This document shows positions 52,961 to 62,378 of a stretch of 64,000 nucleotides of DNA, piece by piece; position 1 is the stretch's first letter; each line of letters starts with the position of its first letter. Location of the stretch: positions 1 through 64,000 of the forward strand of contig NZ_PVNE01000007.1 of NCBI RefSeq assembly GCF_003001905.1. The letters are read 5' to 3'. This DNA comes from Planifilum fimeticola. Lineage in GTDB: Bacteria > Bacillota > Bacilli > Thermoactinomycetales > DSM-44946. A program made the position numbers and the translations under genes. Below the pieces are notes generated by a model. It was not told the origin of the DNA and made no database searches. It saw only the letters and a program-made list of their open reading frames with translations.

Positions 52961-54456
52961 GACGCGCACCCTCCCGAGGCGGCGGCCAGAATTTTTTCCT
53001 GGGTCGCCTCTTCTCTTTTGAATTCGGCGGCGATCCGCCCCCGGTGCATCACCAGCACCCGGTCGCTCATCCCCAACACCTCCGGGAGATCCGAAGAGAT
53101 GAGCAGGATCGCCATGCCTTCCCGGGTCAACCGGTTCATCAGCCGGTAAATCTCCTCCTTGGCGCCGATGTCCACCCCCCGGGTCGGTTCATCCAGGATG
53201 AGCACCCGGGGCGAGGTGGCCAGCCATTTGCCGATGACAACCTTTTGCTGGTTCCCACCGCTTAAGAAACGAACCTCCTGCCCCGGCCCCGCGGTTTTGA
53301 TCGACAACCGCCGGATCGATTCCTCCACCAGGCGCTTCTCCTTCTCGCCGCGGATCACCCCGCGGGCGGACAAGGCGTCCAGATTGGGAAGGGAAAGGTT
53401 TTCCCGGACCGAAAGGGACAGGACCAATCCCTCCTCCTTCCGGTTTTCCGTCACAAAGGCGATGCCTTCGCGGATGGCGTCGGCCGGGTGTCGGACCCGG
53501 ACCTCCTTTCCGTCCACCCACACCTTCCCCCGATCGGGGGCATCGACGCCGAAGAGGAGGCGGGCCGCTTCCGTCCGCCCGGCGCCCATCAGGCCGGTCA
53601 GACCGACGATTTCCCCGCTCCGGATCGAAAAGGAGACGTCTTCCACCTGCCCCTTCCGGGTGAGCCCTTCCACCCGCAGCCGCTCTTCCCCCGGTTCCAC
53701 CGGTTCCCGGAAGTGGTGGTTCTTGATGTCCCTCCCCACCATCATCCGGATCAATTCATCCACGTCGATCTCATCCGCCCGCCGGGTGCCGATCCACTCG
53801 CCGTCCCGAAGGACCGTAATCCGGTCGCAGATTTCGAAGATCTCCTCCATCCGGTGGGAAATGTATATCATTCCCACTCCCTTTTTCTTTAATGAGCGGA
53901 GGATTCGGAAAAGGGTGTCGATTTCCCGGTTGGTCAGAGCCGATGTCGGTTCGTCCAGCACCAGGATCCTGGCCTGCATGGAGAGGGCGCGGGCGATCTC
54001 CACCAGCTGCTGCTCCCCCACGGACAGGGAAGCCACTTCCCGGGAAGGATCCACCTCGAGTCCCAGGGGCTCCAGCCACTTGCGGGCTTCCTCCTTCATT
54101 TGCCTCCAGCGGATCCATCCCGTCCGCCCGAAAACCATCTCCCGGCCCAAAAACAGGTTTTCCATCACCGTCAGATGGGGGATCAGGTTCAGTTCCTGGT
54201 GGATGACGGCGACACCCAGCCCCATCGCCTCCCGGGCGCTCGGAATCTCCCGCTCTTCCCCGTCAATCCGGATGACCCCTCCGTCCTTCCGATGGACTCC
54301 GGCGAGGATCTTCATCAGTGTCGATTTTCCCGCCCCGTTTTCCCCCATGAGGGCGTGAATCTCTCCGGGATACAGCGTAAAGTCCACGCCGCGGAGGACC
54401 GGGACACCGGAAAATTCCTTCCGGATTCCTTTCATCTCCAAAAGATGCGCGGGCAT
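52957..54456 (-). CDS. rbsA: Ribose ABC transporter ATPase (two nucleotide-binding domains)
   Basis: This 499-aa protein energises ribose import. The first ATP-binding domain has GENGAGKSTLMKIL, the signature LSVGEQQLVEIARAL and LDEPTSAL; the second has the degenerate GLMGAGRTEAARL, LSGGNQQKVVIGKWL and LDEPTRGVDIGAK. This is the usual RbsA layout. AAGGGGG lies 8 nt before the ATG at 54456. Confidence 0.96.
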   Translation of the reverse strand: MPAHLLEMKGIRKEFSGVPVLRGVDFTLYPGEIHALMGENGAGKSTLMKILAGVHRKDGGVIRIDGEEREIPSAREAMGLGVAVIHQELNLIPHLTVMENLFLGREMVFGRTGWIRWRQMKEEARKWLEPLGLEVDPSREVASLSVGEQQLVEIARALSMQARILVLDEPTSALTNREIDTLFRILRSLKKKGVGMIYISHRMEEIFEICDRITVLRDGEWIGTRRADEIDVDELIRMMVGRDIKNHHFREPVEPGEERLRVEGLTRKGQVEDVSFSIRSGEIVGLTGLMGAGRTEAARLLFGVDAPDRGKVWVDGKEVRVRHPADAIREGIAFVTENRKEEGLVLSLSVRENLSLPNLDALSARGVIRGEKEKRLVEESIRRLSIKTAGPGQEVRFLSGGNQQKVVIGKWLATSPRVLILDEPTRGVDIGAKEEIYRLMNRLTREGMAILLISSDLPEVLGMSDRVLVMHRGRIAAEFKREEATQEKILAAASGGCAS

Positions 54457-54470
54457 GGGATCATCCCCCT

Positions 54471-54866
54471 TCAAAATGAAACACCAGCCTGCAGGATCAC
54501 ATTGGCGTAGGGGGTGCATTCGCCGGTCCGGACCACCGCCTTCGCCCCTTCTGTCATCCCCTTCAATTCCTCATGGGTGACCTCTTCCCACTCCGCCCCC
54601 GGAAACATCTCCTTCAGCGCCTGATGCAGCTGGGGGCTGATTCTCCCCGTCTCCTCGGCCACATACACCTTCTCCACCTCCAGCTCGGTGAGGATCGCCT
54701 CCAGCGTTTCCAGAAAACCGGGCAATCCGGGCCGGACCGCCAGGTCGATCCGCTCCGTTTCCCGCGGGATCGGAAGCCCGGCATCCGCCACGACCAGCCG
54801 GTCCGTGTGGCCCATTTCGCTGATGACCCTTGAAAGATGGCTGTTTAACAGCGTCGTCTTTTTCAC
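54471..54866 (-). CDS. rbsD: D-ribose pyranase
   Basis: This 131-aa protein interconverts the pyranose and furanose forms of ribose before phosphorylation. It begins MKKTTLLNSHLSRVISEMGH, with the catalytic HTD in GHTDRLVVADAGLPIP, and ends RTGECTPYANVILQAGV. The GTG start has GGAGG 7 nt upstream and lies 3 nt after the rbsK stop. Confidence 0.95.
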   Translation of the reverse strand: MKKTTLLNSHLSRVISEMGHTDRLVVADAGLPIPRETERIDLAVRPGLPGFLETLEAILTELEVEKVYVAEETGRISPQLHQALKEMFPGAEWEEVTHEELKGMTEGAKAVVRTGECTPYANVILQAGVSF

Positions 54867-54869
54867 CGT

Positions 54870-55805
54870 TCATCCTCCGTTCAGCCGTTTGGCAAAGTCT
54901 TCGACTTCCTTCCGCTGCGGCATCCCGTCCTGGGCACCGAGACGGGTGACGGCCAGGGCGGCGGTGCGGCCGGCAAAATCCACCGCGTCCGGCAGTTCCA
55001 TCCCTTCGGACAGCCCGCATGCCAGAGCCGCGTTGAAGGCATCCCCCGCACCGGTGGTGTCGACCACATCCACCGCATACCCCTTCACCCGCCGAAATCC
55101 TCCCTCCGGCGACAGGAAGGCGGCTCCCTCCGCTCCCAGGGTGGTCACCACGCAGCCCGCTCCCCGCTCCAACAGCTTTCGCATCGACGCCTCCAGCCCG
55201 CCCTCTTCCACGGGACGGCCCGTCAGAAACTCCAGCTCGGAGCGGTTGGGGGTGATCACATCGGTCAGCCGGTACAGTTCATCGGGGAGCTCCCGGGCCG
55301 GGGCCGGGTTCAGAATCACCTTTTTCCCCAGCTCCTTGGCCGTGCGGGCGGCCGCGAGCACCGTCTCCAGGGGGATCTCCAGCTGGAGCAGGAGAATATC
55401 CGCACCGGAGAGCAGTTCTCTTCCCGCCGCCACGTCTTCGGGCAGACACCGGCTGTTGGCTCCCGCCACCACGACAATGCTGTTGTCTTCATCAGTCAGG
55501 AGGATGGAGGCGATACCGGTGGCCATTCCGGGCACGGTTTTCACGCCCCTGAGGTCCACTCCGCTCTTTTGGAGGGACTCCCGGAGGGATCGAGCGAAGG
55601 GATCGTCCCCCACCGCTCCGATCATCACCGCCTGAGCCCCCAGTTTGGCCGCGGCCACGGCCTGGTTGGCCCCCTTGCCGCCGGGGATGAAATGAACCGC
55701 CTCCCCCATCACGGTTTCGCCCATTTTCGGGGCGCGCTTCGCCTTGACGACCACATCCATGTTGAGACTGCCGACGATTGCCACCCTCGCCCGCTTCCGC
55801 GTCAA
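54870..55805 (-). CDS. rbsK: Ribokinase
   Basis: This 311-aa PfkB-family kinase phosphorylates ribose to ribose-5-phosphate. Seen are VAIVGSLNMDVVVKAKRAPK, FIPGGKGANQAVAAAKLGA and the active-site VDTTGAGDAFNAALACGL with its catalytic aspartate. The TTG start at 55805 overlaps the rbsR stop (TTGA) and has GAGGAGG 8 nt upstream. Confidence 0.95.
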   Translation of the reverse strand: MTRKRARVAIVGSLNMDVVVKAKRAPKMGETVMGEAVHFIPGGKGANQAVAAAKLGAQAVMIGAVGDDPFARSLRESLQKSGVDLRGVKTVPGMATGIASILLTDEDNSIVVVAGANSRCLPEDVAAGRELLSGADILLLQLEIPLETVLAAARTAKELGKKVILNPAPARELPDELYRLTDVITPNRSELEFLTGRPVEEGGLEASMRKLLERGAGCVVTTLGAEGAAFLSPEGGFRRVKGYAVDVVDTTGAGDAFNAALACGLSEGMELPDAVDFAGRTAALAVTRLGAQDGMPQRKEVEDFAKRLNGG

Positions 55806-56803
55806 TCCGTACCCCTCCTCGTGGTTCCTCGCTGTATCAATCGGACGTCCAGCTCCACCACCGCCTTCGGCTCCGCCCTGCCCCGGACCCGATCGATCAG
55901 ATAATGGGTCGCCTTGGCCCCCATCTCGTAAATGGGCTGAGCGATGGTGGTCAGCTCCGGTTCCGTCCACTCCGTCATTTCCACACCGTCGAAACCGCAG
56001 ATCGACACCTGGTCGGGCACCTTGATCCCCATCCGCTGCAGCGCCTTGAGCGCCCCGATCGCCATCAGATCGTTGCCGGCAAAAATTCCGTCCACATCGG
56101 GATGCCGTTCCAACAACCGCCGAACGGCTCCCTTTCCCCCTTCGACCGAAAAATGGCCCGGCTCGATCAGGCTCTCGTCAAACCAGGAGAATGCACCCGC
56201 AACCTCACGATATCCCTTCAGCCGTTCCCGGGCAGTTACCAATGCTTCGGGCCCGGCGATGTGTGCCACCTTTCGGCAGCCCGTATCGATGAGGTGCCGG
56301 ACGGCCTTTTTCGCCCCGTCGGCGTTTTTGGCCCGGAACACGGCGCAGCTCCCGTCACCCGGTCCCCGGTCCAACACCACCAGCGGAATGTCGTTGTCGT
56401 TGATGTAGGCGACATCCTCTTCCTCCAGCGTGTTGGAGGCGATGATGATGCCGTCGATGTATTTCTGCCGCAGGACTTCAATGTAGCTCTTCTCCCTCGG
56501 ACCCAAATCGTCGGAATTGCAGAAGATCACCGTGAATCCGCCGGCCCGGGCCGTATCTTCCACCGCTCGGGCCAACTCCGAAAAGAACGGGTTCTTGATG
56601 TCCGGAAGGATGACGGCAAGGGTCCCCGTCTTCCGGTTGGCCAACCCCCTTGCCACCATGTTCGGCCGGTAGTTCAGCTCTTGGATCACTTGTCGGACCC
56701 GCCTGGCCGTCTCCTTGTTCACGTAACCGTTCCCGTTCAGCACCCGGGAGACGGTGGCCACGGAAACCCCGGCCCGGGCAGCCACATCCCGAATCGTTGC
56801 CAT
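55802..56803 (-). CDS. rbsR: LacI-family repressor of the ribose operon
   Basis: This 333-aa repressor has a LacI helix-turn-helix (MATIRDVAARAGVSVATVSR) with hinge YRPNMVARGLANRKT, and a periplasmic-binding-like ligand domain (about 60-333) with GIFAGNDLMAIGALKAL and ICGFDGVEMTEW. GGAGG lies 12 nt before the ATG. It heads the operon rbsRKDACB, so it represses its own synthesis through the two operators upstream. Ribose or a phosphate of it should be the inducer. Confidence 0.93.
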   Translation of the reverse strand: MATIRDVAARAGVSVATVSRVLNGNGYVNKETARRVRQVIQELNYRPNMVARGLANRKTGTLAVILPDIKNPFFSELARAVEDTARAGGFTVIFCNSDDLGPREKSYIEVLRQKYIDGIIIASNTLEEEDVAYINDNDIPLVVLDRGPGDGSCAVFRAKNADGAKKAVRHLIDTGCRKVAHIAGPEALVTARERLKGYREVAGAFSWFDESLIEPGHFSVEGGKGAVRRLLERHPDVDGIFAGNDLMAIGALKALQRMGIKVPDQVSICGFDGVEMTEWTEPELTTIAQPIYEMGAKATHYLIDRVRGRAEPKAVVELDVRLIQRGTTRRGTD

Positions 56804-56823
56804 ATCTGTTTTCAACCTCCATA

Positions 56824-56837
56824 TGTAACCGGTTACA
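56824..56837. promoter_or_regulatory. RbsR operator O2
   Basis: TGTAACCGGTTACA is a perfect 14-bp palindrome of the LacI type with a central CG. It lies in the leader just before rbsR, 44 bp centre-to-centre from the second operator. Confidence 0.85.
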
Positions 56838-56868
56838 CATCGACGATAAAAAAATATCCGATACATGA

Positions 56869-56914
56869 GTAACCGGTTACATACAGTATAAATTCCCTGC
56901 TGATGGAGTGTCAA
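56869..56914 (-). promoter_or_regulatory. Ribose operon promoter with RbsR operator O1
   Basis: On the minus strand TTGACA (56914-56909), an 18-bp spacer and TATACT (56890-56885) make a near-consensus promoter. GTAACCGGTTAC (56869-56880) covers the start site, so a bound repressor would block initiation. Confidence 0.85.
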
Positions 56915-57143
56915 TTGTGCAATAATTACCAGATCTCCACTCGTCCCCGCTAGCCCCAAATCCGGAGCCGGCCGCTTCAAGTTCTTTAATTTCTTCTTGA
57001 GAAGGAGGAGATTCCGCCGGGAATCCACAAAGCAGTCCGTATCATCACCGGTCGAAAGCGGTGACAGGCTTCTTCGGATGCGATTATGTTTTCCTCCGGC
57101 ACAGACCGCGGCCGCTCCCCTCATCCCGTCAACATTTTCCTCC

Positions 57144-57177
57144 TGGACGATGTGGATGTTTATACGTATAATCGTAT
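57144..57177 (+). promoter_or_regulatory. Aminotransferase-symporter promoter with dyad around the -10
   Basis: TGGACG (57144-57149), a 17-bp spacer and TATAAT (57167-57172) lie about 130 nt before the TTG start. ATACG (57162-57166) and CGTAT (57173-57177) flank the -10 exactly and may be an operator. The stretch 56915-57143 holds nothing else visible. Confidence 0.6.
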
Positions 57178-57301
57178 TGTTATGCGGAAACGCGAGAATC
57201 CGGTCACCCCGAAAACATCATCCCCTCGCATCCAATCAGCGCCGCCGTCCCCTGCAGACGTGAGGGACGCGGAAGCCGCTGAAGAAAAAGGAGTGATTCG
57301 C

Positions 57302-58615
57302 TTGAGCACGCCGGAATCGTTTCTGAAGAGAATGAATCGCCATCTGGCTCCGACCATGACCAAGGATTTCCCCAACCTGCCGGTGATCGGCGAAGAAGGG
57401 TGTTACTACCTGGGGCTGGACGGCAGGAAATACCTCGATTTCACCTCCGGCATCGCCGTCACCAACGTGGGGCACCGCCATCCGAAGGTGGTGGAGGCGA
57501 TCAAAGCGGCGGCGGATCGTTTTCTCCACGGCCCCATGGGAGTCATCGTCTACGAATCCGCGCTGAAATTGGCGGAAGAGCTGGCCCGCATCCTGCCAGA
57601 CGGGCTGGATTCCTTCTTTTTCGGAAACAGCGGGACCGAGGCGGTGGAAGGAGCGATCAAGCTGGCGAAACACGCGACCGGGAAGCCCTGCGTCGTTTCG
57701 TTCACGGGTTGTTTTCACGGCCGCACCCTGGGCGCCCTGAGCGTCAGCACCTCCAAGAGCAAATACCGGAAGCATCTGCACGCAGTCTCCGGGGTTTACC
57801 AGATTCCCTATGCCGATCCCCGCAAATGCCCGCCGGGTCAGGACGTCGCTGCCTGGTGCGCGGAGGAGCTGGAACGGAACCTGGAACGTCTCTTTCACCA
57901 TCAGGTTTCGCCGGAAGAAATCGCCTGCGTGATCCTTGAGCCCGTCCTCGGCGAAGGCGGATACATCGTTCCGCCCCGTCAGTGGCTGGTCCGTCTGCGG
58001 GAGATCTGCGACCGGCACGGCATCTTGCTGGTCTTTGACGAAGTGCAGACCGGGTTCGGAAGAACCGGCCAGTGGTTCGCCGCCCAGACCTTCGGCGTGA
58101 CGCCGGACATCATGTCCATCGCCAAGGGCATCGCCTCGGGCTTGCCCCTCGGCGTCACCGCCGCTTCCCGGGAGCTGATGCGGAAATGGACGCCGGGCGC
58201 CCACGCCACCACCTTCGGGGGTAACCCGATCGCCTGCGAGGCGGCACTGGCCACCATCCGGGTAATCGAAGAGGAAAACCTTCTGGCCCGTTGCCGCCAG
58301 ATGGGAGCCTACGCGCGGGAAAAGCTGGATGAGCTCCGCAAAAAGCATGCGCGTATCGGCGATGTTCGCTCCGTCGGCCTCATGATCGGGATCGAAATCA
58401 TCGACCCGACGACCGGCGAGCCGGACGGGGAGACGCTGCTCAAGATCCTCCACCGATGCGCCGATTACGGCGTCTTGTTCTATCTCTGCGGAAACCGGGG
58501 AGAAGTGATCCGCATGATCCCCCCGCTCACCGTCACCCGCGATCAGATCGATGAGGGATTGAAGGTGCTCGACCGGGTCTTGGCCGAGCTGGACAACGGC
58601 CATCCGGTTTTATAA
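57302..58615 (+). CDS. Class III aminotransferase (4-aminobutyrate/omega-amino acid type)
   Basis: This 437-aa PLP enzyme transfers an omega-amino group to a keto acid. Seen are [70 protein letters not shown], and the PLP lysine in [14 protein letters not shown]. It resembles GabT and agmatine/putrescine-type transaminases. The TTG start at 57302 has AAGGAG 8 nt upstream. A symporter gene follows after 13 nt, which suggests uptake and use of an amino compound such as GABA, beta-alanine or a diamine; the exact substrate is open. Confidence 0.9.
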   Translation: MSTPESFLKRMNRHLAPTMTKDFPNLPVIGEEGCYYLGLDGRKYLDFTSGIAVTNVGHRHPKVVEAIKAAADRFLHGPMGVIVYESALKLAEELARILPDGLDSFFFGNSGTEAVEGAIKLAKHATGKPCVVSFTGCFHGRTLGALSVSTSKSKYRKHLHAVSGVYQIPYADPRKCPPGQDVAAWCAEELERNLERLFHHQVSPEEIACVILEPVLGEGGYIVPPRQWLVRLREICDRHGILLVFDEVQTGFGRTGQWFAAQTFGVTPDIMSIAKGIASGLPLGVTAASRELMRKWTPGAHATTFGGNPIACEAALATIRVIEEENLLARCRQMGAYAREKLDELRKKHARIGDVRSVGLMIGIEIIDPTTGEPDGETLLKILHRCADYGVLFYLCGNRGEVIRMIPPLTVTRDQIDEGLKVLDRVLAELDNGHPVL

Positions 58616-58628
58616 AGGAGGTTATCGA

Positions 58629-60044
58629 ATGAATCGGTTGGATACGGGAGTGATTCTGGTCTATTTCCTCGTCCTGATTGTGATCGGCATCATCGGGACC
58701 CGAAAAGTCCGCACCTCGGAGGAATACGTACTGGCCGGCCGCAATTTGGGGCTGATCGTCTATTGCAGCTGCCTGGTGGCGGTCATCATCGGCGGGGCCG
58801 CCACCATCGGCACCGCCCGGCTGGGATACGAGCACGGAATCTCCGGCATGTGGTTTGTCGCGATGCTGGGGCTCGGCATCATGTTGCTCGGCCTCTTTTT
58901 CAGCGGCGCCTTCAACCGATTGAAGGTGACCACCATCAGCGAACTCCTGGGACTCAAATACGGGGAGCAGACCCGCCTCCTTAGCGCCGTGGTGGCGGTG
59001 ATCTACACCATCATGGTGACGGTGACGCAGGTGATCGGCATGGGGGCCATCATCCACGCCATCCTCGGCTGGGAATTGACGACCTCCATGATCGTCGGCG
59101 GGGGAATCGTCATCTTTTACACGTTGTTGGGCGGCATGTGGAGCGTCACCATGACCGACGTCATCCAGTTCGTCATCATGACCGTCGGCGTATTCTTCGT
59201 CATGCTGCCCATGTCCCTCTCCCACGTCGGCGGCTTCTCCGCCCTCCTGGCCAAGGTTCCGGCCGCCCACCTGGATTGGACCCACATCGGCGGAGCTCAG
59301 ATCTTCCAATATTTCCTCCTGTACTGCCTGGGGATGGTGGTCTCCCAGGATATCTGGCAGCGGGTGTTCACGGCCCGGTCCGCCTCCGTCTCTCGAAAGG
59401 GCGCCCTGTTTGCCGGCTTCTACAGCATCGCCTGGGCCATCGCCCTCAGCCTGATCGGAATGTGCGCCCTCGTTTCCCTGCCCGACCTAAAGCAGCCCCA
59501 GGACGCCTTCGCCGCAATGGCGGGCGGCATCCTTCCGCCCGGTCTGCTGGGGTTGGTGCTCGCCGCCGTCTGCGCCGCGCTGATGTCCAACGCCTCCGGA
59601 TCCCTGCTCGCATCGTCCACGCTCCTGACCAACGACATTCTCATCCGTTTCCTGTTCAAAGGAGCCGACGATCGAAAATACATCTGGATTTCCAAATTGG
59701 CCACCTTGTCCCTGGGGGCGCTCGCCATCGTCTTCGCCATCTGGATCCAGGACGTGCTGGTGGCGCTGGACGTGGCCTACGCCATCCTGTCCGGGGCGAT
59801 CTTCATCCCGGTCGTCATGGGTATCTTCTGGAAAAGAGCGACCCCCAAGGCCGGCTTCTCGGCGGTCATCGGCGGCACGGCGGTCGTAATCGGCGGACTG
59901 GCCGTTTTGGGCATCACCTCCACCGATCCCATCATGTACGGCATGGCCGCCAGCCTGATCATCATGGTCGTCGTCTCACTGATGGACAAGAGCCGGCCCC
60001 TTCGCGAAACAACCCTACCGGCCGAACAACAGTTGAAATCGTGA
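58629..60044 (+). CDS. Sodium:solute symporter (SSS family)
   Basis: This 471-aa membrane protein has about thirteen membrane spans. SEEYVLAGRNLGLIVYCSC and AVIIGGAATIGTARLGYEHG are typical, and the late LAAVCAALMSNASGSLLASS corresponds to the conserved eighth helix region. AAAGGAGG lies just upstream of the ATG. It follows the aminotransferase by 13 nt and ends at a terminator, so the two form an operon; it probably imports the aminotransferase substrate. Confidence 0.9.
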   Translation: MNRLDTGVILVYFLVLIVIGIIGTRKVRTSEEYVLAGRNLGLIVYCSCLVAVIIGGAATIGTARLGYEHGISGMWFVAMLGLGIMLLGLFFSGAFNRLKVTTISELLGLKYGEQTRLLSAVVAVIYTIMVTVTQVIGMGAIIHAILGWELTTSMIVGGGIVIFYTLLGGMWSVTMTDVIQFVIMTVGVFFVMLPMSLSHVGGFSALLAKVPAAHLDWTHIGGAQIFQYFLLYCLGMVVSQDIWQRVFTARSASVSRKGALFAGFYSIAWAIALSLIGMCALVSLPDLKQPQDAFAAMAGGILPPGLLGLVLAAVCAALMSNASGSLLASSTLLTNDILIRFLFKGADDRKYIWISKLATLSLGALAIVFAIWIQDVLVALDVAYAILSGAIFIPVVMGIFWKRATPKAGFSAVIGGTAVVIGGLAVLGITSTDPIMYGMAASLIIMVVVSLMDKSRPLRETTLPAEQQLKS

Positions 60045-60071
60045 AAAATACACGGACAAAAAACGCCTTTA

Positions 60072-60106
60072 GTCCCTCCAAACCCTGCGGGTGGAGGGAC
60101 TTTTTG
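60072..60106 (+). terminator. Terminator after the aminotransferase-symporter operon
   Basis: GTCCCTCCA (60072-60080) pairs with TGGAGGGAC (60092-60100), followed by TTTTTG. Confidence 0.88.
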
Positions 60107-60197
60107 TTTGAATTCTCCCAATTGAATTCAAATGACAAGGAAAAGACGGATCCCTCGTCGAACAGGTTCAACAATCCCGCCTTAAGGAGGATGGTCC

Positions 60198-61940
60198 ATG
60201 TCCCTCTTTCGCCGCGTGTGGATGGGAACCGTCGCTTCGATCCTGGGCGTCGCCTTGACCGCATCGGTGCCGACCGCTCCCGCTTCGGCGCGGGCAACCC
60301 CTTCCTGCAAGGGGTTGGCGGAAAGCCTTCTTTCCCGGATGACCCTGGAGGAGAAGGCCGGACAGATGGTGATGGCGGTCACCCACGATGCCCCCGGCGG
60401 CATGCCCGACGAAAATACCCGAAAAATCCTTCAGGACTACCACGTCGGATCGGTGATCATCTACAACAAACCGGATCCCGCCTTCATGGCCGAATACAAC
60501 AACCGGCTTCAGAAGTGGGCATCCCATACCCGGCTGGGAATCCCCCTCCTGATCTCCGCCGATCTCGAGTTCGGCGCCTTCCAGAACATCCGCCGGGGCA
60601 CCACCGCCTTTCCCCGGCAGATGGGAATCGGGGCCACCCACAGCGTCAAGGATGCCGAGGAAGCCGCCCGGCTGACCGCCCGGGAGGCCCGGGCGATGGG
60701 CTTTCACTGGAACTTCTCCCCGGTGGCCGATGTGAACACCAATTCGGAAAATCCCGTGATCGGCGTCCGCTCCTTCGGCGAAAACCCGCAACAGGCTGCA
60801 AGGCTGACCGCCGCGCAGGTGCGGGCGTACCAGAAAGAAAAGGTGATCGCCTCGGCCAAGCATTTTCCGGGACACGGGGACACGGATGTGGACTCCCATC
60901 TCGGATTGCCCACGGTCGGTTATGACCGGGAAACTCTGGAAAAGGTCCACCTTCCGCCCTTTCAGGCCGCCATCGACGCGGGGGTCGACTCCATCATGAC
61001 GGCCCACGTGGTGGTGGAGGCGATCGATCCGGAACTCCCGGCCACCCTGTCTCACAAGGTGCTGACCGGCCTTTTGAGAAACGAGATGGGCTATGACGGG
61101 ATCATCATCACCGACGCCATGACGATGGACGCCATCGACGAAAACTGGGGCACCCGGGAGGCCACGGCGATGGCCGTGCAGGCCGGAGCCGACGTGATCA
61201 TGTCCACCGGCTCCTTTGAGGATCATGTGGAAACCATCAGCGCGATCCTCGACGGGGTCCGGACCGGAGCGATTTCCGAAAAACGGGTGGACGCCTCCGT
61301 CCGCCGGGTGCTGCAGGCCAAATGTGAGTACGGTCTGTTCGCCGATCGCTACGTCAACCCGAAACGGGCGGAAAGGGTGAACGGCCAGCCCTCCCACCGG
61401 AAAAAAGCGGATGAGATCGCGCGCCGCGCGACCACTCTGGTGAAAAATGAAGGGGTGTTGCCTTTTCGGCGGAATGAGAACCAAACCACCCTGGTGGCGG
61501 GGGTAATCCAAGTGCCGGAAGCGGTGGAAGTGGTCCAGGCGATCGGGGGAGGCGAGGTGATCGGATGGCAAGCCCGGACTTACGATCCGACGGCGGAAGA
61601 GATACAGGAAGCGGTCCGGCTGGCCGAGCAGGCGGATCGGATCCTGGTCGCCACCTATTCCCAGAGCAAACTCCCACCGGGACAAAGCGAGTTGGTCCGG
61701 GCCCTGCAGAAGACGGGAAAACCGGTGGTCGCCCTCTCCCTGGGTCTGCCCTATGACCTCGCCGACTATCCGGAGGTGGATGCATACCTCGCATCCTACG
61801 CCCTCGACCGTTGGCAAACCCCCAACCCCACCGCGCTTCGGGCGGCAGTCGAAGTAATCTTCGGCAAACAGCCGGGGGGGCGTCTCCCGGTGAGCATCGG
61901 CGATCTTTACCCCTACGGACACGGACTGCGCTACGACTGA
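60198..61940 (+). CDS. Secreted GH3 beta-N-acetylhexosaminidase (NagZ-like)
   Basis: This 580-aa enzyme should release N-acetylglucosamine from muropeptides or chitin fragments outside the membrane. A signal peptide (about 1-31, ending ASA) precedes the GH3 barrel. The NagZ-specific loop KHFPGHGDT (221-229) contains the His-Asp acid pair, and the nucleophile is Asp306 in IIITDAMTM. A second alpha/beta domain (about 395-580) is present, as in Bacillus NagZ/YbbD. AAGGAGG lies 7 nt before the ATG. It stands alone between a terminator and the toxin-antitoxin module. Confidence 0.92.
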   Translation: MSLFRRVWMGTVASILGVALTASVPTAPASARATPSCKGLAESLLSRMTLEEKAGQMVMAVTHDAPGGMPDENTRKILQDYHVGSVIIYNKPDPAFMAEYNNRLQKWASHTRLGIPLLISADLEFGAFQNIRRGTTAFPRQMGIGATHSVKDAEEAARLTAREARAMGFHWNFSPVADVNTNSENPVIGVRSFGENPQQAARLTAAQVRAYQKEKVIASAKHFPGHGDTDVDSHLGLPTVGYDRETLEKVHLPPFQAAIDAGVDSIMTAHVVVEAIDPELPATLSHKVLTGLLRNEMGYDGIIITDAMTMDAIDENWGTREATAMAVQAGADVIMSTGSFEDHVETISAILDGVRTGAISEKRVDASVRRVLQAKCEYGLFADRYVNPKRAERVNGQPSHRKKADEIARRATTLVKNEGVLPFRRNENQTTLVAGVIQVPEAVEVVQAIGGGEVIGWQARTYDPTAEEIQEAVRLAEQADRILVATYSQSKLPPGQSELVRALQKTGKPVVALSLGLPYDLADYPEVDAYLASYALDRWQTPNPTALRAAVEVIFGKQPGGRLPVSIGDLYPYGHGLRYD

Positions 61941-62038
61941 CACCGCCGATGGACACTCGGGCAACGGGACGGTTTTGGACGGCGGTTTGTATCGCGTCGT
62001 GAACCATTCGACGCTCCCATGGGTCCGATATACGAACA

Positions 62039-62099
62039 GGCGGGCAAATTGCCCGCCTTCTATCGTTGAAAACGCATCAAGAGGGATCGATTGTTCGCC
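62039..62099 (+). repeat. Direct repeat, copy 1 (left of the toxin-antitoxin module)
   Basis: It begins with the hairpin GGCGGGCAAATTGCCCGCC and continues into a conserved tail (CGTTGAAAACGCATCAAGAG). Over the first 54 positions, 48 match copy 2 at 62948. It lies downstream of the toxin gene on the minus strand, and may act as its terminator. Confidence 0.75.
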
Positions 62100-62156
62100 G
62101 GACGCCCCCCTCTGCATGGAGTTGAGGAGGAAAAGCGCCTCCGAACACCTCCTTTC

Positions 62157-62378
62157 TCACTTCCCCCGGTTAAATTCCTCCATCGTGATCTTCAGTTGCT
62201 TCTTCAGGATCTGCTGCCAAAGCCGTTTGGGGATTTCCCCGCTGCCGCGTGAAACCTTGGTTCGCAACACGGTTCCATCCGGAAGCTGCTTCTCGAAATA
62301 GATGTGATCCCTTTTCCCCGGCAGCTCTCTCCAACCGTTTCTCCGGCAGTATCGTTCCAACTCCCTCCAGGTGGGCAC
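62157..62378 (-). CDS. HicA-like toxin (mRNA interferase fold)
   Basis: This 73-aa basic protein resembles HicA, a double-stranded-RNA-binding-fold ribonuclease that stops translation. The motif RNGWRELPGKRDHIYFEK carries the expected catalytic His25, followed by VLRTKVSRGSGEIPKRLW, an extended version of the HicA second half. The GTG start directly follows the antitoxin TGA, with GGAG 8 nt upstream inside the antitoxin gene, so translation is coupled. HicA toxins are usually about 60 aa. The antitoxin precedes the toxin, the reverse of E. coli hicAB. Confidence 0.75.
   Translation of the reverse strand: MPTWRELERYCRRNGWRELPGKRDHIYFEKQLPDGTVLRTKVSRGSGEIPKRLWQQILKKQLKITMEEFNRGK

Noticed and set aside
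60168-62117. A 649-codon open frame opposite the GH3 gene
   Set aside because: Antisense to a protein with intact KHFPGHGDT and nucleophile motifs; no start signal and no recognisable domain.
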